Shown here: positions 33,589-41,473 of the stretch, piece by piece
How positions within the stretch are numbered: the first letter of the stretch is position 1
Layout: the number at the start of each line of letters is the position of its first letter
Source: Moduliflexus sp964602655
GTDB taxonomy: Bacteria; Moduliflexota; Moduliflexia; Moduliflexales; Moduliflexaceae
Direction of reading: 5' to 3'
DNA length: 64,000 nucleotides
Assembly (NCBI GenBank): GCA_964602655.1
Contig: CAZRSF010000015.1
Span: 1-64,000 of the forward strand
Position numbers and translations under genes: made by a program
Notes under the pieces: generated by a model
What the model saw: the letters and a program-made list of their open reading frames with translations, nothing else
Told to the model about the DNA's origin: nothing
The model's database searches: none

Positions 33589-34947
33589 ATGAAAATAGGA
33601 GATCGGTTAGAACTGACGCTTGAAAATCTCGCTCTCGGCGGCGAAGCCGTTGCCCGCGCCGAGGAAGGCGGCATGGTGGTGTTCGTCAAAGACGGCATCC
33701 CCGGCGACCGCGTGGTTGCGGAAATTATCAAACGCAAAAAACAGTTTGGCACCGCGAAAATCGTCGAATTGTTAGAACCGTCGTCGTTGCGGATTGCGCC
33801 GCGCTGCGAGTATTTCGGACGCTGCGGCGGCTGCAAATGGCAGCACCTCAGCTACGAAAATCAGTTGAAATTCAAAGAGCAGCAGGTGGTGGAATCGTTT
33901 CAGCATATCGCCAGAATCAAAGAGGTGCCGATCCAGCCGATTCTCGGCACGGATTCCCCCTGGTTTTATCGCAATAAAATGGAGTTTTCGTTCGGACACG
34001 AGGAAGACGGCAGGCTCGTGCTCGGTCAGCATTACCCTGGCCGCTGGGATAAGCTGCTGGACATCGAAAATTGCTACCTGCAATCAGACGCCAGCGTCAA
34101 GATATTCAACCTCTGCCGCGATTTCGCGATCAAGCAGGATTTCAAAGCCTTTTCCGGCGAAACGGAACAGGGCTTGCTGCGGCATGTCATCGTGCGCGAA
34201 GGCAAACAGACAGGGCAGTATATGGTGAATATCGTCACGTCCGGCGAATATTTCCCGCAAACCGACCGCTTCGTGCGCTATCTGCTGGCCGGTTTTCCGA
34301 TGATCACCAGTTTAGTGCAGACGATTAACCGCAACAAAGGCCAGAGCAGTCAGGGGCAGGAAGAAATCCTGTTATTCGGCGAACCGACCATCAGCGAAAC
34401 GATCAACGGCTTGTCGTTCGAAATCTCGGCGAAAAGTTTTTTCCAGACCAACACCTTTCAGACCGAGCGCCTGTATCAGATTGTGCAGCGCATGGCGGAA
34501 CAGTCGCAAGGCGGCGTGGCGGTGGATTTGTACTGCGGCACCGGCTCGATTGCCTTGCATTTGGCGCGACATGCGAAACATGTGTACGGGGTTGAGCTGG
34601 TCGAAGACGCCGTGTTGAACGCGCGGAAAAATGCGGAGCGGAACGACATCACGAACGTCAGTTTCCACTGCGGCGAGACGCAAAAAGTGTTTCCGACGTT
34701 AGACATGGAAACGCCGGAACTGATCGTGATTGATCCGCCGCGCCCCGGCCTGTCGCCGAAAGTGATCAAAGCGATCATCGCCGCCGCGCCCCGGCAGGTG
34801 ATTTACGTCTCCTGCAATCCGGCGACGCTTGCGCGGGATGTCGCGGCATTTACCGACGGCGGCTACGACATTCGGGAAGTGCAGCCGGTGGATATGTTCC
34901 CGCATACCTATCATATCGAAACCGTCGTGAATTTGACGCGGGCATAA
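33589..34947 (+). CDS. rlmD: 23S rRNA (uracil-C5)-methyltransferase RlmD/RumA family
   Basis: The 452-residue protein has an N-terminal TRAM domain (LTLENLALGGEAVARAEEGG) followed by cysteines RCEYFGRCGGC (C-x5-C-x2-C) and a later Cys (IENCYL), which bind a 4Fe-4S cluster. The SAM-binding region is VDLYCGTGSIALHLA. Motif IDPPRPGLSPK and catalytic-Cys motif YVSCNPATLARD follow. Enzymes of this family methylate C5 of uridine in 23S rRNA (RumA/RlmD, U1939) or tRNA (TrmA). The TRAM and Fe-S features point to the RlmD side, but TrmA-like or RlmC activity is not excluded. It is a single-gene unit with ATG 33589. Confidence 0.9.
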   Translation: MKIGDRLELTLENLALGGEAVARAEEGGMVVFVKDGIPGDRVVAEIIKRKKQFGTAKIVELLEPSSLRIAPRCEYFGRCGGCKWQHLSYENQLKFKEQQVVESFQHIARIKEVPIQPILGTDSPWFYRNKMEFSFGHEEDGRLVLGQHYPGRWDKLLDIENCYLQSDASVKIFNLCRDFAIKQDFKAFSGETEQGLLRHVIVREGKQTGQYMVNIVTSGEYFPQTDRFVRYLLAGFPMITSLVQTINRNKGQSSQGQEEILLFGEPTISETINGLSFEISAKSFFQTNTFQTERLYQIVQRMAEQSQGGVAVDLYCGTGSIALHLARHAKHVYGVELVEDAVLNARKNAERNDITNVSFHCGETQKVFPTLDMETPELIVIDPPRPGLSPKVIKAIIAAAPRQVIYVSCNPATLARDVAAFTDGGYDIREVQPVDMFPHTYHIETVVNLTRA

Positions 34948-34980
34948 TGAATATCAGCCCTGTTAAGTTCTCATGAAAAA

Positions 34981-35064
34981 CTGTCATTGCGCGGAGCGAT
35001 AGCGACAAAGCAATCTCGTAGAATCAAGGGATTGCTTCGTCGCTGTCACTCCTCGCAATGACAG
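34981..35064. repeat. 84-base imperfect palindrome
   Basis: CTGTCATTGCG and CGCAATGACAG form the ends, with AAGCAATCTC and GGATTGCTTCGTCGC inside. It resembles CATTGCGAGGAGCG-type dispersed repeats seen in several phyla. It lies between two convergent genes. Confidence 0.65.
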
Positions 35065-35098
35065 AATTTAACATCTGTCCTGACAGGGGAAAACTGAT

Positions 35099-35464
35099 TC
35101 AATCCTTCTCTTTCTCTTTTTTGCCGAAGATGGACGACAACACCGCATTGACGATGGAAAAGAGCAACGCCGCAATCAGCGCCGCGCCGAACCCCTGAAT
35201 CTGCAAGCCGTCGTATAACTTCGCCGTCACCAACAGCAGCAGCGCGTTGATCACGAACGTAAACAGGCCGAAGGTCAGGAAATTGACCGGGATGGCAAGC
35301 AGCCGCAAAATCGAGCCGAGCAGGACATTGACGATGCCGAACACCGCCGATGCCGCAAGCGCTGCCCAGAAATTGGCGACATGCACCCCGCTATACACCG
35401 ACGAAATCACTAAAAACGTGACCGCATTCAGCAGTAAATGCGCGAAAATTCCATGCTTTTTCAT
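35099..35464 (-). CDS. Small membrane protein of the YvlD/phage-holin-like family
   Basis: The start is taken as ATG 35464 (MKKHGIFAHLLLNA) with GGGGAGA upstream. The 121-residue protein has four hydrophobic segments (about 8-24, 28-50, 55-75, 85-110) and ends in Lys/Glu repeats (FGKKEKEKD). Segments AVFGIVNVLLGSILRLLAIPVNFLTFGLFTFVINALLLL, here shown in part as IPVNFLTFGLFTFVINA, match the DUF360/YvlD family. Members are inner-membrane proteins of unknown function, often induced by envelope stress. No lysis genes are near, so it is not a phage holin in practice. Confidence 0.8.
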   Translation of the reverse strand: MKKHGIFAHLLLNAVTFLVISSVYSGVHVANFWAALAASAVFGIVNVLLGSILRLLAIPVNFLTFGLFTFVINALLLLVTAKLYDGLQIQGFGAALIAALLFSIVNAVLSSIFGKKEKEKD

Positions 35465-35482
35465 AAAAATCTCCCCTGTACA

Positions 35483-35629
35483 GTGTAGGACGAAATTTTT
35501 TTCGTCCACACGTCTGCCATGTTCAGGCGGCTCGTGTGTCGAAATCTCATTTCGAGATACAAGACTCCTTCATCATGTATTATAATGCCAATCGTAAATT
35601 GTACGTCGAAACTGTAGTTTCGACGTACA
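35483..35629. repeat. Cluster of three CGAAA/TTTCG palindromes
   Basis: GTGTAGGACGAAA...TTTCGTCCACAC (35483-35511), GTCGAAAT/ATTTCGA (35538-35557) and the perfect GTACGTCGAAACT/AGTTTCGACGTAC (35601-35628). This is the third occurrence of Family D and fills the space between the YvlD-type and RDD genes. Confidence 0.7.
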
Positions 35630-35662
35630 CCGCGAATATGATCTGTCGAAAGGCAGTTGAGC

Positions 35663-36217
35663 TTATTTCAAGACTTTGCTCGGATAGACGGCAGTGCCGG
35701 AAAGTCTATCGTGCAACCCTTGCCGCGTTTGCATCAACGCTAAAAAGCATCCGAGAAACCAGATCAGCCCCCAAACGCTTCCGACCGTGTTCAGCAATTC
35801 CACGCCGATCAGTCCCGCCGCCATTGCGCAGAAGAACGTGCCGTTTTTGAGGACATAGCGCCAGAATAATTTGCCGAGGCCGGCTTTTGTGCCGTCGTCG
35901 GCGCCGACTTTGAAGCCTAAGAGCATTTTCCCGACCGTTGCGCCGGTAAACGCCTCAAGCAACGAATACACAACGCCGAAGACCGGCATCGCGATCAGCA
36001 CCCCTGCTATCGCGCCGAAGATACCGCCGACTTGCGCGCCTGACATCGCCTCTCCTTCGACCTCGATTGTCCCTGCTGCGCTGCCGAAGACGGTTCCTAA
36101 CGCGCCGCCGAACACTGTCCCGATCACCACGCCGCCGATAATCATAAAAACCGCGTCAATCAAACTGGCAACCAACCGTAATCCGAATCCTACGCGCGAT
36201 TCTGCATTTGCTCCCAT
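35663..36217 (-). CDS. RDD family membrane protein
   Basis: The start is ATG 36217 (MGANAESRVGF), 9 bases after GGAGG; the longer frame runs into repeat DNA. The 184-residue protein contains an RDD domain: VGFGLRLVASLIDAVFMIIGG (R and D of the family), a Gly/Ala-rich second membrane part with GAVFGAIAGVL-like sequence, and GATVGKMLLGFKV followed by LGKLFWRYVLKN. The C-terminal HDRLSGTAVYP is typical. RDD proteins are inner-membrane proteins of mostly unknown role, some linked to ion or osmotic homeostasis. A Gly-rich insert between TM1 and TM2 is unusual in length. Confidence 0.85.
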   Translation of the reverse strand: MGANAESRVGFGLRLVASLIDAVFMIIGGVVIGTVFGGALGTVFGSAAGTIEVEGEAMSGAQVGGIFGAIAGVLIAMPVFGVVYSLLEAFTGATVGKMLLGFKVGADDGTKAGLGKLFWRYVLKNGTFFCAMAAGLIGVELLNTVGSVWGLIWFLGCFLALMQTRQGLHDRLSGTAVYPSKVLK

Positions 36218-36350
36218 AGTGTATTCCTCCAGAATGTGTTGAGTAATATGATCCGTTTCATTATCGTTTACGCAACCTGAACGGTTGCATTTTCCAAGAG
36301 AGTTCGATCCGTGCCGGGCGAACTTTTTTTCAATTGATTTTTGTAATACT

Positions 36351-36550
36351 ACTTTGTTCGATTTGAAAACGTCGCGTGTTGCCCTGAAAGGGCAGGGTGA
36401 TACAGCCTGAGGATTCATCCTCAGGAATGGGAACATACGCCTCCTTCCGCCCTGAAGGGGCGGGGGAATCCTCTCCTGCGCCCCTTCAGGGCGCGTCTGT
36501 CTCTGGCCTGTTCCTGAGGATAAATCCTCAGGCTGTATTCCACTGCCCTT
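36351..36550. repeat. Left part of a large palindromic element interrupted by the IS110 insertion
   Basis: Bases 36351-36390 are matched in reverse complement at 37741-37780 (35 of 40 positions). Further in, 36402-36427 (CAGCCTGAGGATTCATCCTC) pairs with 36511-36537, and CGCCCTGAAGGGGCG with CGCCCCTTCAGGGCG. The whole would be a roughly 240-base nested palindrome if the IS were removed. Confidence 0.8.
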
Positions 36551-36589
36551 GTATATTGAATTCTATAAAAGGATACTTGACATGCTCAT

Positions 36590-36735
36590 ACACCTCTTTC
36601 AACAAAGAGGCATTGATACGCACTGCCAACGAGAGGCCCTGTCGCCCGTGGGGGGAGAACCCCGTCTGAAAGCTCGTGCCCTCGTTGGTCATTCATTAAC
36701 CATCCCGAACAATTGCCAAGGGCACAGACCCCGCA
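36590..36735 (+). ncRNA. Predicted bridge RNA of the IS110 element
   Basis: The segment begins with a hairpin (CCTCTTT/AAAGAGG, 36593-36610). An 8-bp stem CCAACGAG/CTCGTTGG (36626-36633, 36681-36688) then encloses a presumed target-binding loop. In that loop GCCCT (36636-36640) equals the five bases ending in the left CT core at 36545-36549. CTGAAAG (36666-36672) is complementary to CTTTCAG at the right junction (37741-37747). Downstream, ACAATTGC (36709-36716) equals the right end of the IS through the core C (37734-37741), as expected for the left donor guide. The right donor guide is not clear. Ends of the RNA are approximate. Confidence 0.68.
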
Positions 36736-36762
36736 TTGCTTCGCAAGGCCGGGAGGATGATT

Positions 36763-37725
36763 ATGCTTGCCCACTCCACATATATTGGGATTGATATCTC
36801 TAAAACGCAGCTTGATACCGCGAGTCGTCCCTCTGGAACGCACTCCCATTTTGCCAATACGGACGACGGCATCACTGCGTGCGTCGCCTGGATCGCCGCT
36901 CAAACGCCTGACCGAATCATCGTCGAAGCGACCGGCGGCTGGGAGCGTGCGCTGGTCGCCGCGCTGATGGTGGCGGAATTGCCGGTCGCGGTGATCAATC
37001 CGCGCCAGGGGCATGATTTCGCCAAAGCGACGGGTCAATTGGCCAAAACCGACCGGCTGGATGCGGCGATGCTCGCCCAGTTTGGCGAGGCCATGCGCCC
37101 TACGCCGCGCCCCGCGAAATCTGAGGCCCTCCGCGAGTTGGAAGCCCTGGTGCTGCGTCGGCGTCAACTCGTGGAACTGCGCACGATGGAGACGCAACGC
37201 CTCGCGACCGCCCCTCGCCGGATTCAGGCGTCGCTCACGGCGCATGTCACCTGGCTGACGGACCAACTTGTTCGCCTGGATACCGAGATTCAGGCCGCCA
37301 TTGAGTCCAGCCCGGTCTGGCAGGCCACTGCGGATGTCCTTCAGAGCGTGCCTGGGGTTGGGGCGACGACAACGGCCATGTTGATCAGTCGGCTTCCCGA
37401 ATTGGGCACGCTGGATCGCCGCCGCATCGCCGCGCTCGTGGGCGTCGCCCCGTTTGCCCGTGATCGCGGCCGCTATCGCGGACGCCGCGCGGTCTGGGGC
37501 GGGCGGCCTGAGGTGCGATCCCTCCTGTATATGAGCACCTTGTCGGCGATCCGGTGGAATCCCGTCATTCAGACGTATTATCAACGCCTTCGCACCGCAG
37601 GCAAGGCCGCCAACGTCGCGATCACCGCGTGTATGCGCAAATTGTTGACTATTTTGAATGCCATGCTGGCTCACAAGACGCCATGGAAGGCCGATTTTAA
37701 CAAACAATCTGCTTCTTCCTCTTGA
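36763..37725 (+). CDS. IS110 family transposase (DEDD recombinase)
   Basis: The start is ATG 36763 (MLAHSTYIGIDISK), 6 bases after GGGAGG; an open 5' extension lies in the RNA leader. The 320-residue protein has an N-terminal RuvC-like DEDD domain (YIGIDISKTQLD, IIVEATGGWE and AKTDRLDAAMLAQF). A helical linker follows, then the C-terminal Tnp domain with SVPGVGATTTAMLISRLPEL, LVGVAPFARDRGRYRGRR, and the Ser region around LYMSTLSAIRWNP. These enzymes move DNA without target duplication and are guided by a bridge RNA. Length and motifs are intact. Base use is more G+C-rich than surrounding spacers. Confidence 0.95.
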   Translation: MLAHSTYIGIDISKTQLDTASRPSGTHSHFANTDDGITACVAWIAAQTPDRIIVEATGGWERALVAALMVAELPVAVINPRQGHDFAKATGQLAKTDRLDAAMLAQFGEAMRPTPRPAKSEALRELEALVLRRRQLVELRTMETQRLATAPRRIQASLTAHVTWLTDQLVRLDTEIQAAIESSPVWQATADVLQSVPGVGATTTAMLISRLPELGTLDRRRIAALVGVAPFARDRGRYRGRRAVWGGRPEVRSLLYMSTLSAIRWNPVIQTYYQRLRTAGKAANVAITACMRKLLTILNAMLAHKTPWKADFNKQSASSS

Positions 37726-37740
37726 CAAAGAACACAATTG

Positions 37741-37780
37741 CTTTCAGGGCAAAACGCGACGTGTTCGAATCTAACAACGT
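37741..37780. repeat. Right end of the palindromic element interrupted by the IS
   Basis: This 40-base sequence is the inverted match of 36351-36390 (35 identities) and starts exactly at the IS junction (CTTTCAGGGC). It is the outer end of the host element. Confidence 0.8.
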
Positions 37781-37933
37781 AGAAGTAAATACCTCGAAAA
37801 ATCGTTTCCTGAAACTTTTTCACAATTCGTTTCGTCTTCAATGTGAAAGAACTTTTTAAGAAACAACGTAACGGTTTAGCGTTCGCGGTACATAAATATT
37901 ACGTTTCATGTTTGAGAACGAAGGAGTGAAGGC

Positions 37934-39214
37934 ATGATGAAAAAAGGCATATTGAGTATCATCATCACCCTGCTGTTAGCGGCAGGGGGAGTGTTGGCGT
38001 TTCAACGCCTCGGCAGTTCGAAACAAGAGACCGAGTTTCAATTTTCTGTATTAGAACTCGGCGATATTGAAAATACGGTGTCGAGCACCGGCGCGTTGAG
38101 CGCGGTCGGCACGGTGGAAGTCGGATCGCAAGTCTCTGGCACGGTCGAAAAGGTGCTGGCTGATTATAATGATGTGGTCAAAAAAGGGCAGGTGCTCGCA
38201 ATTGTGGACACCTCGCTGCTGACGGCGTCGGTGAATGAAGCGGATGCGAATCTTGCGCGAGCGCAGGCGCAATTTGAGCAAGCGCAAACCGAATTTCAAC
38301 GCAATGAAAAATTGTTCAAGGAAGGCTATATTTCTGAAGTCACGTTTTTGGCGAATAAGACAGATGTCGCGACGAATGCCGCCGCCGTGAAATCGGCTGA
38401 AGTCGCCGTGAAACGCGCCAAAACGAACTTGAAATACGCGGAAATTCGTTCGCCGATTTCCGGGCGAGTCATCGAACGCTCGATTGATGCCGGGCAGACC
38501 ATTGCCGCCAGCATGAGCGCCCCCACGTTGTTTATCATTGCGGAAGATTTGTCGCGGATGCAAATCGAGGCGGCGGTGGATGAAAGCGATATTGGAAATA
38601 TCAAAGAAGGAATGGCTGTGCGTTTTAGTGTGCAAGCGCATGATGAGGAAGTCTTTACCGGTACGGTCAGGCAGATTCGGTTGCAGCCAAAAACCGTTGA
38701 AAATGTCGTGACTTATACGGTCGTGGTGGATGCCCTGAATGAAAAAGGATTGTTATTGCCCGGCATGACCGCCACCGTAGATTTTGTCATCGAAGAACGG
38801 CAAGATGTGCTGGTGATCCCGAATACCGCGCTGAATTTTCAGCCATCGCAGGAGATGTTGACGGCGCTGCGTCAGCAGCGGGAAGCGGCAGGTTCGCAGA
38901 ATCAGGAAAACAGGCCGCCTGCGCCGCCTGATGGAATGCCGTCTGACAAAACGTTATCGGATTTCAGTCGGGTTTTCTATCTTGATGACGCAGGCAAAGT
39001 CGGCGTGGCGCGTTTCAAATCAGGCATGACGGACGGAACAATCACAGAAGTCGTAGAAAGCCGTGAACTGCGCGAAGGGCTGCGAGTCATTACCGGGACG
39101 ACCACCACAGGAAAGAACTCGACGAATAGCGGCACAAACGCGCTTTCATCCCTGATGAACGGCAAACGCGGCGCAAATGCCGGCGGCCCTCCCAGCGGTC
39201 CGCCGCCGTTCTGA
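37934..39214 (+). CDS. macA: Membrane fusion (periplasmic adaptor) protein of a MacAB-type exporter
   Basis: The 426-residue protein has an N-terminal membrane anchor (ILSIIITLLLAAGGVLAF) and a biotinyl-lipoyl half motif (VEVGSQVSGTVEKVLADYNDVVKKGQVLAIVD). An alpha-helical hairpin follows (about 95-165, Ala/Gln-rich), then the second lipoyl half (IRSPISGRVIERSIDAGQT), a beta-barrel and a membrane-proximal domain. It ends in a Gly/Pro tail. MacA-type adaptors link an inner-membrane MacB ABC transporter to TolC. The ABC ATPase and permease genes follow directly. No TolC gene is in the window. Substrates could be macrolides, peptides or lipids; none can be chosen. Confidence 0.92.
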   Translation: MMKKGILSIIITLLLAAGGVLAFQRLGSSKQETEFQFSVLELGDIENTVSSTGALSAVGTVEVGSQVSGTVEKVLADYNDVVKKGQVLAIVDTSLLTASVNEADANLARAQAQFEQAQTEFQRNEKLFKEGYISEVTFLANKTDVATNAAAVKSAEVAVKRAKTNLKYAEIRSPISGRVIERSIDAGQTIAASMSAPTLFIIAEDLSRMQIEAAVDESDIGNIKEGMAVRFSVQAHDEEVFTGTVRQIRLQPKTVENVVTYTVVVDALNEKGLLLPGMTATVDFVIEERQDVLVIPNTALNFQPSQEMLTALRQQREAAGSQNQENRPPAPPDGMPSDKTLSDFSRVFYLDDAGKVGVARFKSGMTDGTITEVVESRELREGLRVITGTTTTGKNSTNSGTNALSSLMNGKRGANAGGPPSGPPPF

Positions 39215-39229
39215 TGAAATCATGACGAA

Positions 39230-39262
39230 AACCCTGCCAGGGTTTGAAACCCTGGCAGGGTT
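39230..39262. repeat. CCCTGCCAGGG palindrome inside the exporter operon
   Basis: AACCCTGCCAGGGTTT and its complement surround a single G, a perfect 33-base Family A copy between the macA-like and ATPase genes, 16 bases after the stop. It must be transcribed with the operon and could attenuate or process the message. Confidence 0.8.
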
Positions 39263-39285
39263 GAATATAAAATGAGGATCACGTT

Positions 39286-39996
39286 ATGAACACGATACAA
39301 GTCAACGAATTACGAAAAACCTATCGCATGGGCGATGTCGAAGTTCACGCCTTGCAGGGCGTCTCGCTGACCATCGAGCCGGGAGAATTCGTCGCGATTA
39401 TGGGCGCGTCCGGCTCTGGAAAATCCACCTTCATGAATATTTTAGGCTGTCTCGATTATTCGTCTAAAGGGGATTATTATTTGGACGGCGTCCATGTCAA
39501 TTCCTTGAGCAAAAAGCAATTAGCGGATATTCGCAATCAAAAAATCGGCTTCGTGTTTCAGGGATTCAACTTGCTCTCCCGTACGACCGCCGTCGAAAAT
39601 GTCGAACTGCCGCTGTTGTATGACCGTCGCCATCATGCTAAAGACGCGCAGAAAAAAGCGGTCGAATCCTTACAGCGCGTCGGGCTTGGCGAACGTCTCG
39701 ATCATGTGCCGAGTCAGCTTTCCGGCGGGCAGCAGCAGCGCGTCGCGATTGCGCGGGCGTTAGTGAATGATCCCGCCTTGATTTTAGCGGACGAACCGAC
39801 CGGCAACCTCGATACGCACACGTCAGCGGACGTCATGGCCTTGTTCCAGGAATTGAACGAACAGGGGATTACGATTCTTTTAGTCACACATGAACCGGAC
39901 ATCGCGCAATACACCAAACGGATTATCGAATTGCGCGACGGCGAACTTCGCCGCGATGAACCGGTCAAAGATCGGCAAATCGCTAATGTTAGGTAA
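39286..39996 (+). CDS. macB: ABC transporter ATP-binding protein, MacB/LolD type
   Basis: The 236-residue ATPase has Walker A GASGSGKST, Q-loop FVFQGFNLL, signature LSGGQQQRVAIARAL, Walker B ALILADEPTGNLD and His-switch VTHEP. It matches the ATPases of MacB and LolCDE transporters, which power mechanotransmission to periplasmic partners. In the classical MacB this domain is fused to the permease; here it is a separate gene, with the permease starting 6 bases after its stop. The neighbouring adaptor indicates MacAB-type export rather than lipoprotein release. Confidence 0.93.
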   Translation: MNTIQVNELRKTYRMGDVEVHALQGVSLTIEPGEFVAIMGASGSGKSTFMNILGCLDYSSKGDYYLDGVHVNSLSKKQLADIRNQKIGFVFQGFNLLSRTTAVENVELPLLYDRRHHAKDAQKKAVESLQRVGLGERLDHVPSQLSGGQQQRVAIARALVNDPALILADEPTGNLDTHTSADVMALFQELNEQGITILLVTHEPDIAQYTKRIIELRDGELRRDEPVKDRQIANVR

Positions 39997-40002
39997 AATG
40001 GT

Positions 40003-41220
40003 ATGAAATGGAAAAATTTGATTCGTGTGGCGTTTCAGAGTATCATGCGCAATCGCATGCGCAGCTTTTTAACGATGTTAGGAATTATCATCGGCGTTGG
40101 CGCGGTGATTGCGCTGGTGTCTATCGGCAACGGAGCGCAGCGCCAGATTCAAGATCAGATCGCGTCGCTCGGCACGAATCTGCTCATGGTGATGCCGAGT
40201 TTTAATCGCTCTGGCGCGGTGAATTTAGGCGCAGGATCGCGAAATTCCATTACGCTCGACGATGTTGAAGTGATTCAGGAAAAATCCGCGCTCGTGAAGT
40301 ATATTTCGCCGGAAATTCGCGGCAACGGGCAGGTCGTGGCGGGATCGAACAACTGGTCAACGTCCTATCAGGGCGTCTCGCCCTCGTTTCTTGATATTCG
40401 CAACTGGCCGTTAGCGCAAGGCGCGTTTTTCACTGAGCGCGACATGAAAGCCAGAGCCAAAAAAGTCGTGATCGGACAGACGGTCGTAGAAAATTTGTTC
40501 CCGAATCAGAACCCGCTTGGACAGAAAATCCGCCTGCGAAACGTGCCGTTCGAGGTGATTGGCGTCTTATCGGAAAAAGGGCAGAGCGCGAATGGCACGG
40601 ATCAGGATGATATGATGCTTGTGCCAGCCACGACTGCCTACTATCGCCTCGGCGGCAACCGGCGGCCAATGGGATTGGTTATCAGCGTGGTGTCCGAAGA
40701 TCAGATGGATACGGCAAAGGAAGAAATCTCGACCATTTTGCGAGAGGAACATGACCTTGAGGCCGGAGACGCGGATGATTTCACCATTCGCTCGCAGACC
40801 GATATTGCCGAAACCGCCACGTCTGTCACCGGCATGTTGACGGTTCTGCTGAGCGCAATTGCCGGGGTTTCGCTTGTTGTCGGCGGGATCGGGATTATGA
40901 ATATCATGCTGGTGTCGGTCACGGAGCGGACGCGGGAAATCGGCATTCGGCTTGCGATTGGCGCGCGCGGCGGCGATGTGCTGACGCAGTTTTTGATCGA
41001 AGCGATGATGTTAAGTTTATTGGGCGGAATGCTCGGCATTGCTGCCGGAATCGGTTCTGGTTATGGCATCGGCAAAGCGCTCGGTATGCCGATTGTGATT
41101 GACCCGTTCATTATCGGCGTTGCATTTGCATTTTCCGGCGGCATCGGCATGTTTTTCGGCTATTATCCGGCGCGGAAAGCCGCCGCCCTCGATCCGATTG
41201 TCGCGCTGCGGTATGAATAA
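40003..41220 (+). CDS. ABC transporter permease, MacB/FtsX family
   Basis: The 405-residue protein has an N-terminal membrane helix (SFLTMLGIIIGVGAVIALVS) and a periplasmic MacB_PCD domain (about 45-245). A C-terminal FtsX domain follows with three membrane helices (about 275-395) and the loop MLVSVTERTREIGIRLAIGA that contacts the ATPase. The C-terminus ends in PARKAAALDPIVALRYE, the family pattern. With the ATPase and adaptor it makes a three-gene MacA-MacB operon. Six bases separate it from the ATPase gene, and a Family B palindrome follows its stop. Confidence 0.93.
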   Translation: MKWKNLIRVAFQSIMRNRMRSFLTMLGIIIGVGAVIALVSIGNGAQRQIQDQIASLGTNLLMVMPSFNRSGAVNLGAGSRNSITLDDVEVIQEKSALVKYISPEIRGNGQVVAGSNNWSTSYQGVSPSFLDIRNWPLAQGAFFTERDMKARAKKVVIGQTVVENLFPNQNPLGQKIRLRNVPFEVIGVLSEKGQSANGTDQDDMMLVPATTAYYRLGGNRRPMGLVISVVSEDQMDTAKEEISTILREEHDLEAGDADDFTIRSQTDIAETATSVTGMLTVLLSAIAGVSLVVGGIGIMNIMLVSVTERTREIGIRLAIGARGGDVLTQFLIEAMMLSLLGGMLGIAAGIGSGYGIGKALGMPIVIDPFIIGVAFAFSGGIGMFFGYYPARKAAALDPIVALRYE

Positions 41221-41227
41221 AACGTCC

Positions 41228-41260
41228 ACGTGTCAGACACTTTCAAAGTGTCTGACACGT
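41228..41260. repeat. TGTCAGACAC palindrome after the permease gene
   Basis: ACGTGTCAGACACTTT and its complement surround a single C, a perfect 33-base Family B copy, 7 bases after the permease stop. No T tract follows. Confidence 0.78.
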
Positions 41261-41473
41261 AAGGATCGCTTATATTTTTTACGGCATTCGCACGTGTTGA
41301 AAAACATTGTCGGTCATCCAGTTTTTGAGCAAAAGTCCTATCGAATTGCAGAGTTATCGCCATTTTCTCATATCCATCGCCTTGCAACTCAATACAGTCG
41401 GAGTTCCCCACAAATTTGTCGTTTCAGCATAAACCTTTCCACAAAAATGTTGACAAACCTCCTCTCTTTTTCA

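Larger units (their letters stand above)
36548..37742 (+). mobile_element. IS110-family insertion sequence
   Basis: Symmetry of the host palindrome sets the limits: CTT occurs at 36548-36550 and again at 37741-37743. Joining the flanks through one copy rebuilds GCCCTTTCAGGGC, the exact complement of the left arm. The IS is about 1.19 kb, has no terminal inverted repeats, and uses a CT core. It contains a 213-base non-coding left end, which carries the presumed bridge RNA, and one transposase gene. These are standard IS110-group properties. Only one copy is in the window, and the transposase is intact, so it may be active. Confidence 0.88.

Noticed and set aside
35099..35464. Phage holin, suggesting a prophage
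   Set aside because: The family name holin-like is historical; there are no phage genes nearby and the protein fits the YvlD/DUF360 group.
36586..37737. 383-codon minus-strand frame across the IS110 element
   Set aside because: It lies opposite the transposase gene and has no recognisable motif.
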